DNA of 64,000 nt from an uncultured Pelagibacteraceae bacterium (lineage in GTDB: Bacteria > Pseudomonadota > Alphaproteobacteria > Pelagibacterales > Pelagibacteraceae): contig CACKYN010000004.1 in the NCBI GenBank assembly GCA_902604355.1, forward strand, positions 1 to 64,000, given 5' to 3'. Shown piece after piece: positions 42,713 to 51,771 of this stretch. Below the pieces are notes generated by a model. It searched no databases. It was not told where the DNA came from and saw only the letters and a program-made list of their open reading frames with translations. The position numbers and the translations under genes were made by a program. Position 1 is the stretch's first letter. Every line of letters begins with the position of its first letter.

Positions 42713-43735
42713 ATGAGAAAACATATTGCTATCGTTGATCCATTCCCACGAACTCTAGAATTAATTTTTTCTAAAGATAAGTTTAAAATTCTTAAATCAA
42801 AGTATGCGTTACTTTATGCGCCAAAAAATAAAAAAAAAATTTTTTATGAGAAAAATATCCACAAAGCTTCATTTATTATAGGACAACCTGATTTACCAAA
42901 AAATATTTTGGTAAAAGCAAAAAAATTGAAAGCAATTATCAATGTTGAGAGTAATTTTATTAATAATATGGATTATCAGTACTGTTTTAAGAAGGGAATT
43001 CATGTTATCGCAACCTCTCCAGTATTTTCAAAACCAGTTGCTGAAATTGCCCTTGGAATGACCTTATCTTTATTAAGAAATATTCATACCGCTCATATAG
43101 ATTTTATTAAAGGTAATGAAAAATACGGATTAGAGAGTAACTTGCAAGCTTCTTTATTGTCAGAAAAGAAAATAGGTTTATTAGGCTTTGGAGATCTCGC
43201 TAAATCTTTGTATCCATTATTATTGCCATTTACTAAAGATATAAATGTTTATGATCCATGGATCCAAAAATTAAAAATTAAAAAGCTAGGTTTCAAAAGT
43301 ATTAGTTTAAACAAGATGTTTGAAAATTGTGAGATTATTTATGTACTAGCGACAGTGACTACAAAAAACAAAAACTTCATAGATAAAAAACTTTTAAGGA
43401 AGATGAAACCTAATTCTTGTTTTGTATTGATGAGTCGTGCTGCAGTTGTAAATTTTCAGGATTTGATAAATATAGTAAAAAAAAGAAACATATTTGTTGC
43501 AACAGACGTTTTTCCTGAAGAACCAGTGCCAAAAAAAAGTTCGTTAAGGAAAGTAAAGAATATTTTGTTTTCTGCTCACAGAGCTGGGGCATTAAAGTCT
43601 GCTTTTTTTAATATGGGGGACATAGTTTTAAAAGATATGAGCCGCATTAGAAAAAATTTAAAACCTAAATTCTGTAAATTAGCAAATAAGAAGACAGTCA
43701 ATCTAATTGTCTCAAAACCTGTTGCAATTAACTGA
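42713..43735 (+). CDS. divergent D-2-hydroxyacid dehydrogenase family protein
   Basis: IGLLGFGDLAKSL, retained R (LMSRAAVVN), E (DVFPEEPVP) and H (LFSAHRAGA) of the family. Confidence 0.82.
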   Translation: MRKHIAIVDPFPRTLELIFSKDKFKILKSKYALLYAPKNKKKIFYEKNIHKASFIIGQPDLPKNILVKAKKLKAIINVESNFINNMDYQYCFKKGIHVIATSPVFSKPVAEIALGMTLSLLRNIHTAHIDFIKGNEKYGLESNLQASLLSEKKIGLLGFGDLAKSLYPLLLPFTKDINVYDPWIQKLKIKKLGFKSISLNKMFENCEIIYVLATVTTKNKNFIDKKLLRKMKPNSCFVLMSRAAVVNFQDLINIVKKRNIFVATDVFPEEPVPKKSSLRKVKNILFSAHRAGALKSAFFNMGDIVLKDMSRIRKNLKPKFCKLANKKTVNLIVSKPVAIN

Positions 43736-43757
43736 TTTTTTTATAATTTTGTTATTT

Positions 43758-44507
43758 ATGTCAACTTTCAATAATCCACTATTAGAAGCAAAAGGAATAA
43801 CAAAATATTTTGGTACGATTACTGCTTTGGAAAATGTTGATTTAAAAGTACATGCAGGAGAATGTTTAGGTGTAGTTGGGGATAACGGAGCCGGAAAATC
43901 AACTCTAATGAAAGTCTTATCAGGTTTATACAAACCCAGTTCAGGTTCATTATATTTTCAAGGAAAAGAGGAAATTTTAGAAAGTCCAAAAGACTCACAA
44001 AACTTAGGATTAGAAATGGTTTATCAAGATCTTGCTCTGGCTGGAAATTTACCTATTGGAGAAAACATTTTTTTAGGAAGAGAACCAACTAAAAATGTGG
44101 GTTTCTTGAAATTTTTAGATTTTAACAAAATAAAAGAATTAACTAATGCTCATTTAGGAAAGCTTAAGATAAATGTTAAGAGTGCAGATCAAAAAGTAGA
44201 AGAACTATCTGGAGGTCAAAGACAAGCTGTAGCAATTGCGAGATCAACAGCATTTAATGCAAAAGTTGTTATTATGGATGAGCCTACAGCAGCCCTTGCA
44301 ATTAAAGAAGTTGGAAAAGTATTAGATCTTATTAATAGTCTAAAAAAAACTGGTGTTGGCGTGATAGTTATAAGTCATAGAATGGATGATATTTTTTCAG
44401 TTTGTGATCGAGTTATGGCTCTATTTCAGGGTACAAATTTTGCAGAGTCTGAACTTTCAAATACTTCAAGGGACGAAGTAATTGGATGGATTATGGGTAA
44501 AAAATAA
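43758..44507 (+). CDS. CUT2-type sugar ABC transporter ATP-binding protein
   Basis: GDNGAGKSTLMKVLSG, LSGGQRQAVAIARS, VVIMDEPTAAL; ATG 43758 chosen. Confidence 0.93.
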   Translation: MSTFNNPLLEAKGITKYFGTITALENVDLKVHAGECLGVVGDNGAGKSTLMKVLSGLYKPSSGSLYFQGKEEILESPKDSQNLGLEMVYQDLALAGNLPIGENIFLGREPTKNVGFLKFLDFNKIKELTNAHLGKLKINVKSADQKVEELSGGQRQAVAIARSTAFNAKVVIMDEPTAALAIKEVGKVLDLINSLKKTGVGVIVISHRMDDIFSVCDRVMALFQGTNFAESELSNTSRDEVIGWIMGKK

Positions 44508-44508
44508 A

Positions 44509-45522
44509 ATGGAAGAAAAAGATAATAAGAAAGAAAGTCTATATCTAAAGTTAATGCCCTACATTGAAAAGTATGGCATTCTTTTATTGCTCGTACTTAT
44601 GATATTGGTAATGCACATTTTGCAACCAGATGTGTTTTTGTCATGGAGAAATGTAACCAACGTTTTCAAACAAATCTCTTGGCAGTCAATGTTAGCCTTA
44701 GGGGTCTTTATGGTGATAGTAACTGCTGGAATAGATCTATCTGTTGGTTCAATAATGATGTTGTCACTGATGGTTTTAGCAATTGTAGCTAAAGCAGGAG
44801 CGCCCTGGTTTATAGTTGTCATAACTCCTTTAATAGCAGGTTTTTTATGTGGTTTGTTTAATGGAGCAGGTATTACCTTATTAAGGATGCCCCATCCATT
44901 TATAATGACCTTGGGCACACTTTATATATTTAGAGGAACAGGGAATTTAATATCAGGTGGAACTCCAATTAGTGGTTTTACGGACGAAGTTAGATACCTG
45001 GGTCATGGTAGAATTGATCTTACTTGGTTAGGATTAGAAAAGTCACAGTATCTGCCAGTTAGTTTAGTTTTAATCGCAGTCGTATATATTATTTTTTGGT
45101 TCTTTCTTAATCATAGTAGAACAGGAAAGTGGATTTACGCCATAGGTGGAAATCCAAGTGCTGCTAGAGCATCAGGCATAAATGTAAATAAAATTTTAAT
45201 TATAGTATATTCTCTTTGTGGTTTCTTGTCTGGCATTGGTGCATTAATTTTAGCTGGAAGGACAGACTCTGGTTATCCGAATGCAGGTTTACAATCTGAA
45301 TTAGATGCTATTGCAGCATGCATTATTGGAGGAGCAAGTTTTTTTGGTGGAAGAGGAACAGTGTTAGGAGTTTTTGCTGGCGTAATGATCATGGGTATTT
45401 TAAGAAATGGACTAAATTTAATGGATGTAAGTTCATTTTGGCAGCAGGTTTTAATTGGCTCTATTATTGTAATAGCTGTTTATATAGATGTTCTAAGAAG
45501 AGACTTAGGAACTAGAAAATAA
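44509..45522 (+). CDS. CUT2-type ABC transporter permease (RbsC-like)
   Basis: GVFMVIVTAGIDLSVGSIM, YAIGGNPSAARASGINV; ATG 44509 chosen. Confidence 0.93.
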   Translation: MEEKDNKKESLYLKLMPYIEKYGILLLLVLMILVMHILQPDVFLSWRNVTNVFKQISWQSMLALGVFMVIVTAGIDLSVGSIMMLSLMVLAIVAKAGAPWFIVVITPLIAGFLCGLFNGAGITLLRMPHPFIMTLGTLYIFRGTGNLISGGTPISGFTDEVRYLGHGRIDLTWLGLEKSQYLPVSLVLIAVVYIIFWFFLNHSRTGKWIYAIGGNPSAARASGINVNKILIIVYSLCGFLSGIGALILAGRTDSGYPNAGLQSELDAIAACIIGGASFFGGRGTVLGVFAGVMIMGILRNGLNLMDVSSFWQQVLIGSIIVIAVYIDVLRRDLGTRK

Positions 45523-45633
45523 TTGTAATCAGTCTTTACACGTAAAAGTTGTTTTGACTTTTTAAACAGTTGAATTTTTTCTCAAATTTTTATTTAATTT
45601 AGATTATTCAAATAAAAATAGGGGAATAAATAA

Positions 45634-46566
45634 ATGAAAAACTTAACAAAAAAAATTGTTGTCCTTTTTACAGCAATATTTTTATCAATTAGTTTAGGTT
45701 CAGTTTCTTTTGCTGATGGACATGGTAAAAAAATCTTATTTAGCATCAAAGGTCCTGGATCTGGAAATCCATTTTGGGCATCTGTAACAAAAGGTGCTGA
45801 GGAAGAAGCTAAGAAATTAGGAGTAAAATTAATTTTAATTGCACCTCCTCAAGAAGGTGATGTTCAAGCACAAATAAATCAAGTTGAGGACCAACTAGCA
45901 AAAGGTGTTGATGCTTTAGCGCTAGCACCAGGGGATCCAAATGCATTTGCACCAATTGTTGATGACGCTATTAAAAGTGGAGTTCCAGTTGTATTTGTTG
46001 ATACTAAAGGAATAAATGAGGGTGTAACATTTATTGGAACTAACAATATGAATGGTGCGGAGTTAGCTGCAAAATTTATATGTGATAAAACTCCAAAAGG
46101 TTCTGATGTTGCGATCTTAACTGGTATTGAGTCTCAGTCTACTGCTTTACTTAGAAGAGATGGTGCAATTAAAGGATTTAAAAATTGTGGTTTAAACATT
46201 GTTGCAACACAAACTGCAGAATGGGATACAGCAAAAGGTAGATCAGTAACAGAGTCTATAATTTTGAAAAATCCTAACATCAAAGCAATATTTGCTTCTA
46301 ACGACAATATGGGATTAGGCGCTATGCAAGCTCTAAAAGATGCTGATATGAATGATGTGGTAGTTGTTGGATTTGATGCTACACCAGATGCAGCTACAAG
46401 TATTCTAAAAGGTGAAATGACAGCAACAATTGCTCAGTTCTCTTATAACATGGGTGCTTATGGAGTTAAATATGCTCTTGAGTTAGCTAATGGTGGAAGT
46501 ATTGATCCAAACATTGATACTGGTACACAATTAGTAACAAAAGCAAACGCTAACGATTTTAAATAA
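45634..46566 (+). CDS. sugar/inositol-type periplasmic binding protein (CUT2)
   Basis: Signal peptide ending SFADGHGKK; periplasmic-binding fold SIKGPGSGNPFWASVTKGAEEEAKKLG. Confidence 0.9.
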   Translation: MKNLTKKIVVLFTAIFLSISLGSVSFADGHGKKILFSIKGPGSGNPFWASVTKGAEEEAKKLGVKLILIAPPQEGDVQAQINQVEDQLAKGVDALALAPGDPNAFAPIVDDAIKSGVPVVFVDTKGINEGVTFIGTNNMNGAELAAKFICDKTPKGSDVAILTGIESQSTALLRRDGAIKGFKNCGLNIVATQTAEWDTAKGRSVTESIILKNPNIKAIFASNDNMGLGAMQALKDADMNDVVVVGFDATPDAATSILKGEMTATIAQFSYNMGAYGVKYALELANGGSIDPNIDTGTQLVTKANANDFK

Positions 46567-46588
46567 TCTTTAGAATAAAGTAAAAGTT

Positions 46589-46621
46589 AAAGGGTGGAAT
46601 TTTATTCCACCCTTTTTTTTT
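46589..46621 (+). terminator. intrinsic terminator
   Basis: AGGGTGGAAT-TTT-ATTCCACCCT perfect 10-bp stem followed by a T tract. Confidence 0.93.
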
Positions 46622-46639
46622 ATGTAATATAATAATTTA

Positions 46640-47101
46640 ATGTTAATTAATATTGATCCAGTCTTAAGTCCTGAATTACTATTCCATTTAAGATCAATGG
46701 GACATGGAGAAATATTAATTTTAGCTGATGCAAATTTTCCAGCAAACACATCTAATGATAAAGTAATAAGATTGGATGGAGTTGGTATTAAAGAAGCAGC
46801 TTCAGCAATTCTTTCAGTTTTCCCACTAGATAGCTTTGTTGTTTCACAAGGTGGATCTCCGGCCTTAAGAATGGAAGTAGATGATAAACCAGATGAATTA
46901 ACAGAAACTCATAAAGAATTTATTGAAGTAGTTAAAAAAGTTTCAGGTGAAAATTGGAATGTTGGTTCTATTTCTAGACAAGATTTTTATAAAGAAGCCA
47001 AAAAAGCTTACTGTATAGTTACAACTACTGATGCAAGACCTTATGGATGTTTTATATTAACTAAAGGGGTAATTTTACCAAACGGTAAGGTTTGGTCATA
47101 A
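46640..47101 (+). CDS. RbsD/FucU family sugar mutarotase
   Basis: LHF-type LLFHLRSMGHGEILILADANFPA, TTTDARPYGCFILTKGVI. Confidence 0.88.
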   Translation: MLINIDPVLSPELLFHLRSMGHGEILILADANFPANTSNDKVIRLDGVGIKEAASAILSVFPLDSFVVSQGGSPALRMEVDDKPDELTETHKEFIEVVKKVSGENWNVGSISRQDFYKEAKKAYCIVTTTDARPYGCFILTKGVILPNGKVWS

Positions 47102-47112
47102 AAAATTAAATA

Positions 47113-48024
47113 ATGCAGTCTATTTGTATATTTGGAGTTTTTGTAGCAGACCTTTGTTTTTATTCAGAAAAGATACCAATTAAAGGAGAGACAGTTCTAG
47201 GAAAAGATCATTTAGTTGGCCCAGGCGGCAAAGGTTCAAATCAAGCAATTGCTGCAGCAAGACTTAACGGAAAAGTAAATTTTATAACTAAAATGGGCGA
47301 AGATAGCCACGCAGATATGGCTTTTAAAATGTATAAAGATGCAGGTGTAATTACTACCGCCATAACAAAAGATAAAAAACTATCTACTGGTGTTGCTGGT
47401 ATAATGATTGATAATGATGGCAGTAATGCAATTAATATTGTTCCAGGTGCAGCTGCTCAGTTAAATAGCAAAGATATTGATGATAATTTAGAAATTCTTA
47501 AAAAATCTAAAATTTTCCTTACTCAAATGGAAACTCCAGATGAAGTTACAATTTATTCTTTAAAAAAAGCTAAGGAAAATAATTGTTTAACTATTTTAAA
47601 TCCTGCACCAGCAAGAAAAATCAATGAGGAAAATTTCACCCTGTTAGATTTTTTTACACCAAATGAAACTGAGGCTGAATTTTATTTAAAAAATAAAATT
47701 ACTACTGAGGAAGATATTAAGATTGCAGGGAGAGAATTTTTAAAAAAAGGGGTAAAAAATATTATTATTACTTTGGGAGAAAGAGGTGTCTATTTTGCTA
47801 ATGAAAATGAGGAATATTTTATTGATGCTTTAAAATTAAAAGATCAGGTTGTAGATACTACCGGTGCTGGTGATGCATTTAATGGAGCTTTTGCAGTAGG
47901 CTTAGCAGATGATTTAAAATTTAAAGATGCATTGATTTTTGCAAATAAAGTTGCAGGTATATCTACAACTAGAGCAGGGGCAGCGAGTTCAATGCCAACA
48001 TTTAAAGAAGTAAATAACTATTAA
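47113..48024 (+). CDS. PfkB family sugar kinase (ribokinase-like)
   Basis: VGPGGKGSNQAIAAARL, NPAPARKI, DTTGAGDAFNGAFAVGL. Confidence 0.92.
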   Translation: MQSICIFGVFVADLCFYSEKIPIKGETVLGKDHLVGPGGKGSNQAIAAARLNGKVNFITKMGEDSHADMAFKMYKDAGVITTAITKDKKLSTGVAGIMIDNDGSNAINIVPGAAAQLNSKDIDDNLEILKKSKIFLTQMETPDEVTIYSLKKAKENNCLTILNPAPARKINEENFTLLDFFTPNETEAEFYLKNKITTEEDIKIAGREFLKKGVKNIIITLGERGVYFANENEEYFIDALKLKDQVVDTTGAGDAFNGAFAVGLADDLKFKDALIFANKVAGISTTRAGAASSMPTFKEVNNY

Positions 48025-49200
48025 TTATTCTATAATTTTAAAGTCAGATTTATATTTGTCAGTTATTGTCAGACCTAGTCCTGGTTTATTATCATCTAAA
48101 TCTATAAAACCATCCTTAGGAGCTGGATCTCCTTCAAAGATATAGTAAAAAAGTTCATTTCCAATCTCAACGTCATGAACAGGAAAAAATTCTGATATTG
48201 GACAATTAAAATTTGACATTGTTAAGTGGTAGTTATGCATTTGTCCTGCATGAGGAATAACTGGAACTTGATGAGCTTCTGCAATAGCATTAATTTTCTG
48301 AGCCGCAGTAAAACCTCCCACTCTATTGTTATCATATTGAATATAACTCACGGCTTTGAGGTCAAGTAATTGTTTGAAACCAAATATATTGAACTCATGT
48401 TCACCTCCTGAAATTGGTATCATATTCATTTTATTTAATTCTTCATAACCATGAATATCATCTGCAATCACTGGTTCTTCAAGCCATCTTGGATTAAATT
48501 TTATTAATTTAGGTATCATTCTTTTCGCATAATCTAAGTTCCAACCCATATAGCATTCCATCATCAAATCTGTATCTTCACCAATTACTTCTCTGACGGC
48601 TTCAGCAAGCGCAATATTTTTTTTCATACCATCAGGACCATCTTTTGGACCCCAACCAAATCTCATTTTAAACATTTTAAAACCCTGCTTTACGTAACTC
48701 TCAGCCTCTTTTTGAAGAGCTTTAATGGGTTGGCTATAAAGCTTTGATGCATAGACAGGGATTTTTTCTTTTGTTCTACCTCCAAGAAGTTTAAATACAG
48801 GTTTTTTAGTTACCTTCCCCATTATATCCCAGATCGCTATATCAATTGCTGAAATTGCGACCATACCAATTCCCCTTCGGCCCCAAGCATGTGTTCTTCT
48901 ATACATTTTTTCCCAGATGTAAGCATAATCAAAAGGGTCTTCACCAATTACTAATGGTTTTAAATAAGTATCAATAGTTTTTTTTGCAATTTGTGGAGCT
49001 AGGGCTGCATTTCCAATTCCAATAACACCATCATCAGTTTCTATCTCACATATCAGCCATTCATGAAATCTAAATGATCCCATTGCATCTGATTTTTCAA
49101 ATAGAAGATCTGAAGCATTCGTACAAAAATTATTTTGAGGTGGAACAGTTTTACCATTCCATTGATATACTTTTGTTCTAATTTCTTTTATTTTAGACAT
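48025..49200 (-). CDS. mandelate racemase/muconate lactonizing enzyme family, rhamnonate dehydratase-like sugar-acid dehydratase
   Basis: [64 protein letters not shown]. Confidence 0.88.
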   Translation of the reverse strand: MSKIKEIRTKVYQWNGKTVPPQNNFCTNASDLLFEKSDAMGSFRFHEWLICEIETDDGVIGIGNAALAPQIAKKTIDTYLKPLVIGEDPFDYAYIWEKMYRRTHAWGRRGIGMVAISAIDIAIWDIMGKVTKKPVFKLLGGRTKEKIPVYASKLYSQPIKALQKEAESYVKQGFKMFKMRFGWGPKDGPDGMKKNIALAEAVREVIGEDTDLMMECYMGWNLDYAKRMIPKLIKFNPRWLEEPVIADDIHGYEELNKMNMIPISGGEHEFNIFGFKQLLDLKAVSYIQYDNNRVGGFTAAQKINAIAEAHQVPVIPHAGQMHNYHLTMSNFNCPISEFFPVHDVEIGNELFYYIFEGDPAPKDGFIDLDDNKPGLGLTITDKYKSDFKIIE

Positions 49201-50195
49201 TATTTATTTTTATTTTCAGCCATTGTTAAAGCTAATTTAAAAGAATTTAATGTTGGCTCTAAATTTGCTTTATTCTCTCCAGCTATATCAAAAGCAGTCC
49301 CATGGGCAGGTGTAGTAACAGGAACACTTAATCCACCAGAAACTGTAACCCCTCTGTCAAATCCAAAAGCTTTTAAACCGCACTGTAACGCATCATGATA
49401 CATGCCAACTATGCAATCATGATTTTTATTTTTGAATGCTGTGATAAATGAAGTATCACATGGCAGTGGTCCATCAGCATCAATTCCAAGTTTTTTTGCT
49501 TCTTCTATAGCAGGTATTATTTCATCTTTTTCTTCATTTCCAAATTCTGCATGAGGATTAAGTGCCTGTACGGCTACTCTTGGTTTTTCAATACCACTCA
49601 TTTTTAAAGTTTTATCTAAAAGTTTAATCGGTTTTAATATATTTTCTCTTGTAATATTTTTAGCTACATCCTTTAGTGGGATGTGTGAAGTAACTCTAGC
49701 TGTCCAAAAATTATCAACAACATTAAATTCACAACAAAATTCTTTCATCTCAAGTTTTGCTTGCATAAAATCATGTTCGTCATTGTATTCACATCCTCCC
49801 ATTATCAAACTAGTTTTATTCATAGGACCAAAATTGATAGCATCAATTTTCTTTTCTTTTGCAAGATCTAAAGCTAATTCCAAAGCATCTAATACTGTTC
49901 TTCCAGACTCAGCAGACACTTCACTTAATTTATAATCTCTATTTGCACCTTTTGAAATATCAAGAAAAAATTTGTTTTCACCATTAAAATTTATGTCTTT
50001 AAAATTTTCAACAAACTTTAAGTTTGTTTTTTTTCCAACAATCTTCTCACCATCCTCTAAAATTTTTTTTTCTCCAATAACAACTAAATTAGCTTTATTA
50101 CAAATTTTGTTGTCAAGTAATTTTACAATTAACTCAGGACCTATTCCGGACGGGTCACCTAATAAAACAGCTATATTGTTTTTATTTTCAGACAT
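49200..50195 (-). CDS. PdxA2-like 4-phospho-hydroxyacid dehydrogenase family
   Basis: [62 protein letters not shown]. Confidence 0.88.
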   Translation of the reverse strand: MSENKNNIAVLLGDPSGIGPELIVKLLDNKICNKANLVVIGEKKILEDGEKIVGKKTNLKFVENFKDINFNGENKFFLDISKGANRDYKLSEVSAESGRTVLDALELALDLAKEKKIDAINFGPMNKTSLIMGGCEYNDEHDFMQAKLEMKEFCCEFNVVDNFWTARVTSHIPLKDVAKNITRENILKPIKLLDKTLKMSGIEKPRVAVQALNPHAEFGNEEKDEIIPAIEEAKKLGIDADGPLPCDTSFITAFKNKNHDCIVGMYHDALQCGLKAFGFDRGVTVSGGLSVPVTTPAHGTAFDIAGENKANLEPTLNSFKLALTMAENKNK

Positions 50196-50264
50196 TTTTT
50201 TCTTTACCTCTTATGTTGGAGTATGGTTATATATTTAAATATAAATTAACTAAAGAGGGAAATA

Positions 50265-51239
50265 ATGAAAAAAAGCTTTAAGTTGTTTTTGGCTGCTGCG
50301 TTTTTAGTGACCGAATTCTTCGTTGTAGCACTTCCGTTGATGATTACATCTGCAAAAGCAGATGGTCACCCAATTCAAGCAGTTACACATGCTGGTTTTG
50401 GTGGTGGTACAGACGTAACTACTAGAATGATGTTATTAAGAACTAGAAGATATTTAAAACAAGATATGCAATTAGTTAACAAAAAAGGTGGTGGTGGAGC
50501 TGCATCTATGGATTATATGATGACTTTACCAGCAGATGGAAATCATACTTTAACTTGGACTACTGGACATGCTGTATCTATGGCTTTGGGAAAAACCAAA
50601 GTTAAATTAAGTGATATGCAACCGTTAGCGAGAGGAACTGATGATCCTCAATTATTTGTTGTTAATTGTAAAAATGACATCAAAGATGCAAAAAAGTTTA
50701 TTAGTGCTCAAAAATCAAAATCGTTAAAATATGGAACAACACATGTAGGTGGTATTGATGATGTAAGTGCTATTGCTTTTACTAAAAAAGGAAAATTAAC
50801 AGACCCAACTATCGTAGCTTATAAAGGTGTAGGACCTATTAAAACTAACCTTATCAAAGGAGATATTGATGTAGGTGTTTTAAATTTAGGTGAAGCTGTT
50901 ACTGAAATAGAGGATGGTACTTTATGTGTATCAGTTGTCTTAGCAAGTAATAGAATGGAAAAATTAAGTAATGTTCCTACGGCTACTGAATTAGGAATTC
51001 CAGTTGTTTTATCTACAGTAAGAGGCTTTGTTACAAAAAAAGGTGTTCCTGCTGACAGAAAAAAACAATTAGAGGATGCAATGATAAAAGCTATGGAGCA
51101 TAAATATTTCCAAAGTTTTTTAACTGACATTGGTCTCGATTCAACTAGTGTAGTTGGAGCTGATGAGTGGGGTAAGCAAATGGAAACTATGCTTGCAGAA
51201 ATGACTGCTCAACTTAAAGCTTTAGGTTACATTAAGTAA
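50265..51239 (+). CDS. tctC: tripartite tricarboxylate transporter substrate-binding protein
   Basis: Signal peptide; HAGFGGGTDVTTRMM, Bug-family length and layout; followed by TctB/TctA. Confidence 0.88.
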   Translation: MKKSFKLFLAAAFLVTEFFVVALPLMITSAKADGHPIQAVTHAGFGGGTDVTTRMMLLRTRRYLKQDMQLVNKKGGGGAASMDYMMTLPADGNHTLTWTTGHAVSMALGKTKVKLSDMQPLARGTDDPQLFVVNCKNDIKDAKKFISAQKSKSLKYGTTHVGGIDDVSAIAFTKKGKLTDPTIVAYKGVGPIKTNLIKGDIDVGVLNLGEAVTEIEDGTLCVSVVLASNRMEKLSNVPTATELGIPVVLSTVRGFVTKKGVPADRKKQLEDAMIKAMEHKYFQSFLTDIGLDSTSVVGADEWGKQMETMLAEMTAQLKALGYIK

Positions 51240-51263
51240 TTTTAACTAAGTACATTTCTCAAT

Positions 51264-51770
51264 ATGAATAATGTACGTGATAAAAAAAGGGCAAACAAAA
51301 GTTTGCCCTTTTTTTTTAGGACAGAATTTAAAGTTTTTTTTGCAATTATTTTAGTTTCAACAATTTTACTAATATCAACTTTTTCATTTGATACTGTTCC
51401 ACCAATTTTAAACAGGGGTATTCAACCAGCAACATTCCCGAAGGGATTACTAGTCTTAATTATAGGGTTAACTTCAATTATTTATTATTTGTCTTTTAAA
51501 AAACCTTGGAAAAAAGAAAAAAGTTTACCAAAGCCTTTTTTTCTTACAATTTTAAGTTTCATTATTTTTATAATTATCTCAAAAACTTTAGATTTTTTTC
51601 TAGCAATCTCAGTATTGTCAATTTTTGTTTCTTATTATTGGGGTGAAAGAAGAATTTTTTATTTATTACTAGTAAGTATAATTTTTCCTTTAGTTGTCTT
51701 TATCTTTTTTGAAATGATTTTAGGACTAAGATTTCCTCCTGGAATAATCACTAATCTTTACTATTATTAA
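51264..51770 (+). CDS. tctB: tripartite tricarboxylate transporter small membrane subunit; start uncertain (51264 ATG or in-frame TTG at 51303)
   Basis: Four predicted TM helices, located between TctC and TctA; N-terminal codons overlap an intrinsic terminator. Confidence 0.8.
   Translation: MNNVRDKKRANKSLPFFFRTEFKVFFAIILVSTILLISTFSFDTVPPILNRGIQPATFPKGLLVLIIGLTSIIYYLSFKKPWKKEKSLPKPFFLTILSFIIFIIISKTLDFFLAISVLSIFVSYYWGERRIFYLLLVSIIFPLVVFIFFEMILGLRFPPGIITNLYYY
51282..51317 (+). terminator. intrinsic terminator overlapping the 5' end of the tctB ORF
   Basis: A7-GGGCAAAC-AAAA-GTTTGCCC-T9. Confidence 0.9.
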
Positions 51771-51771
51771 T

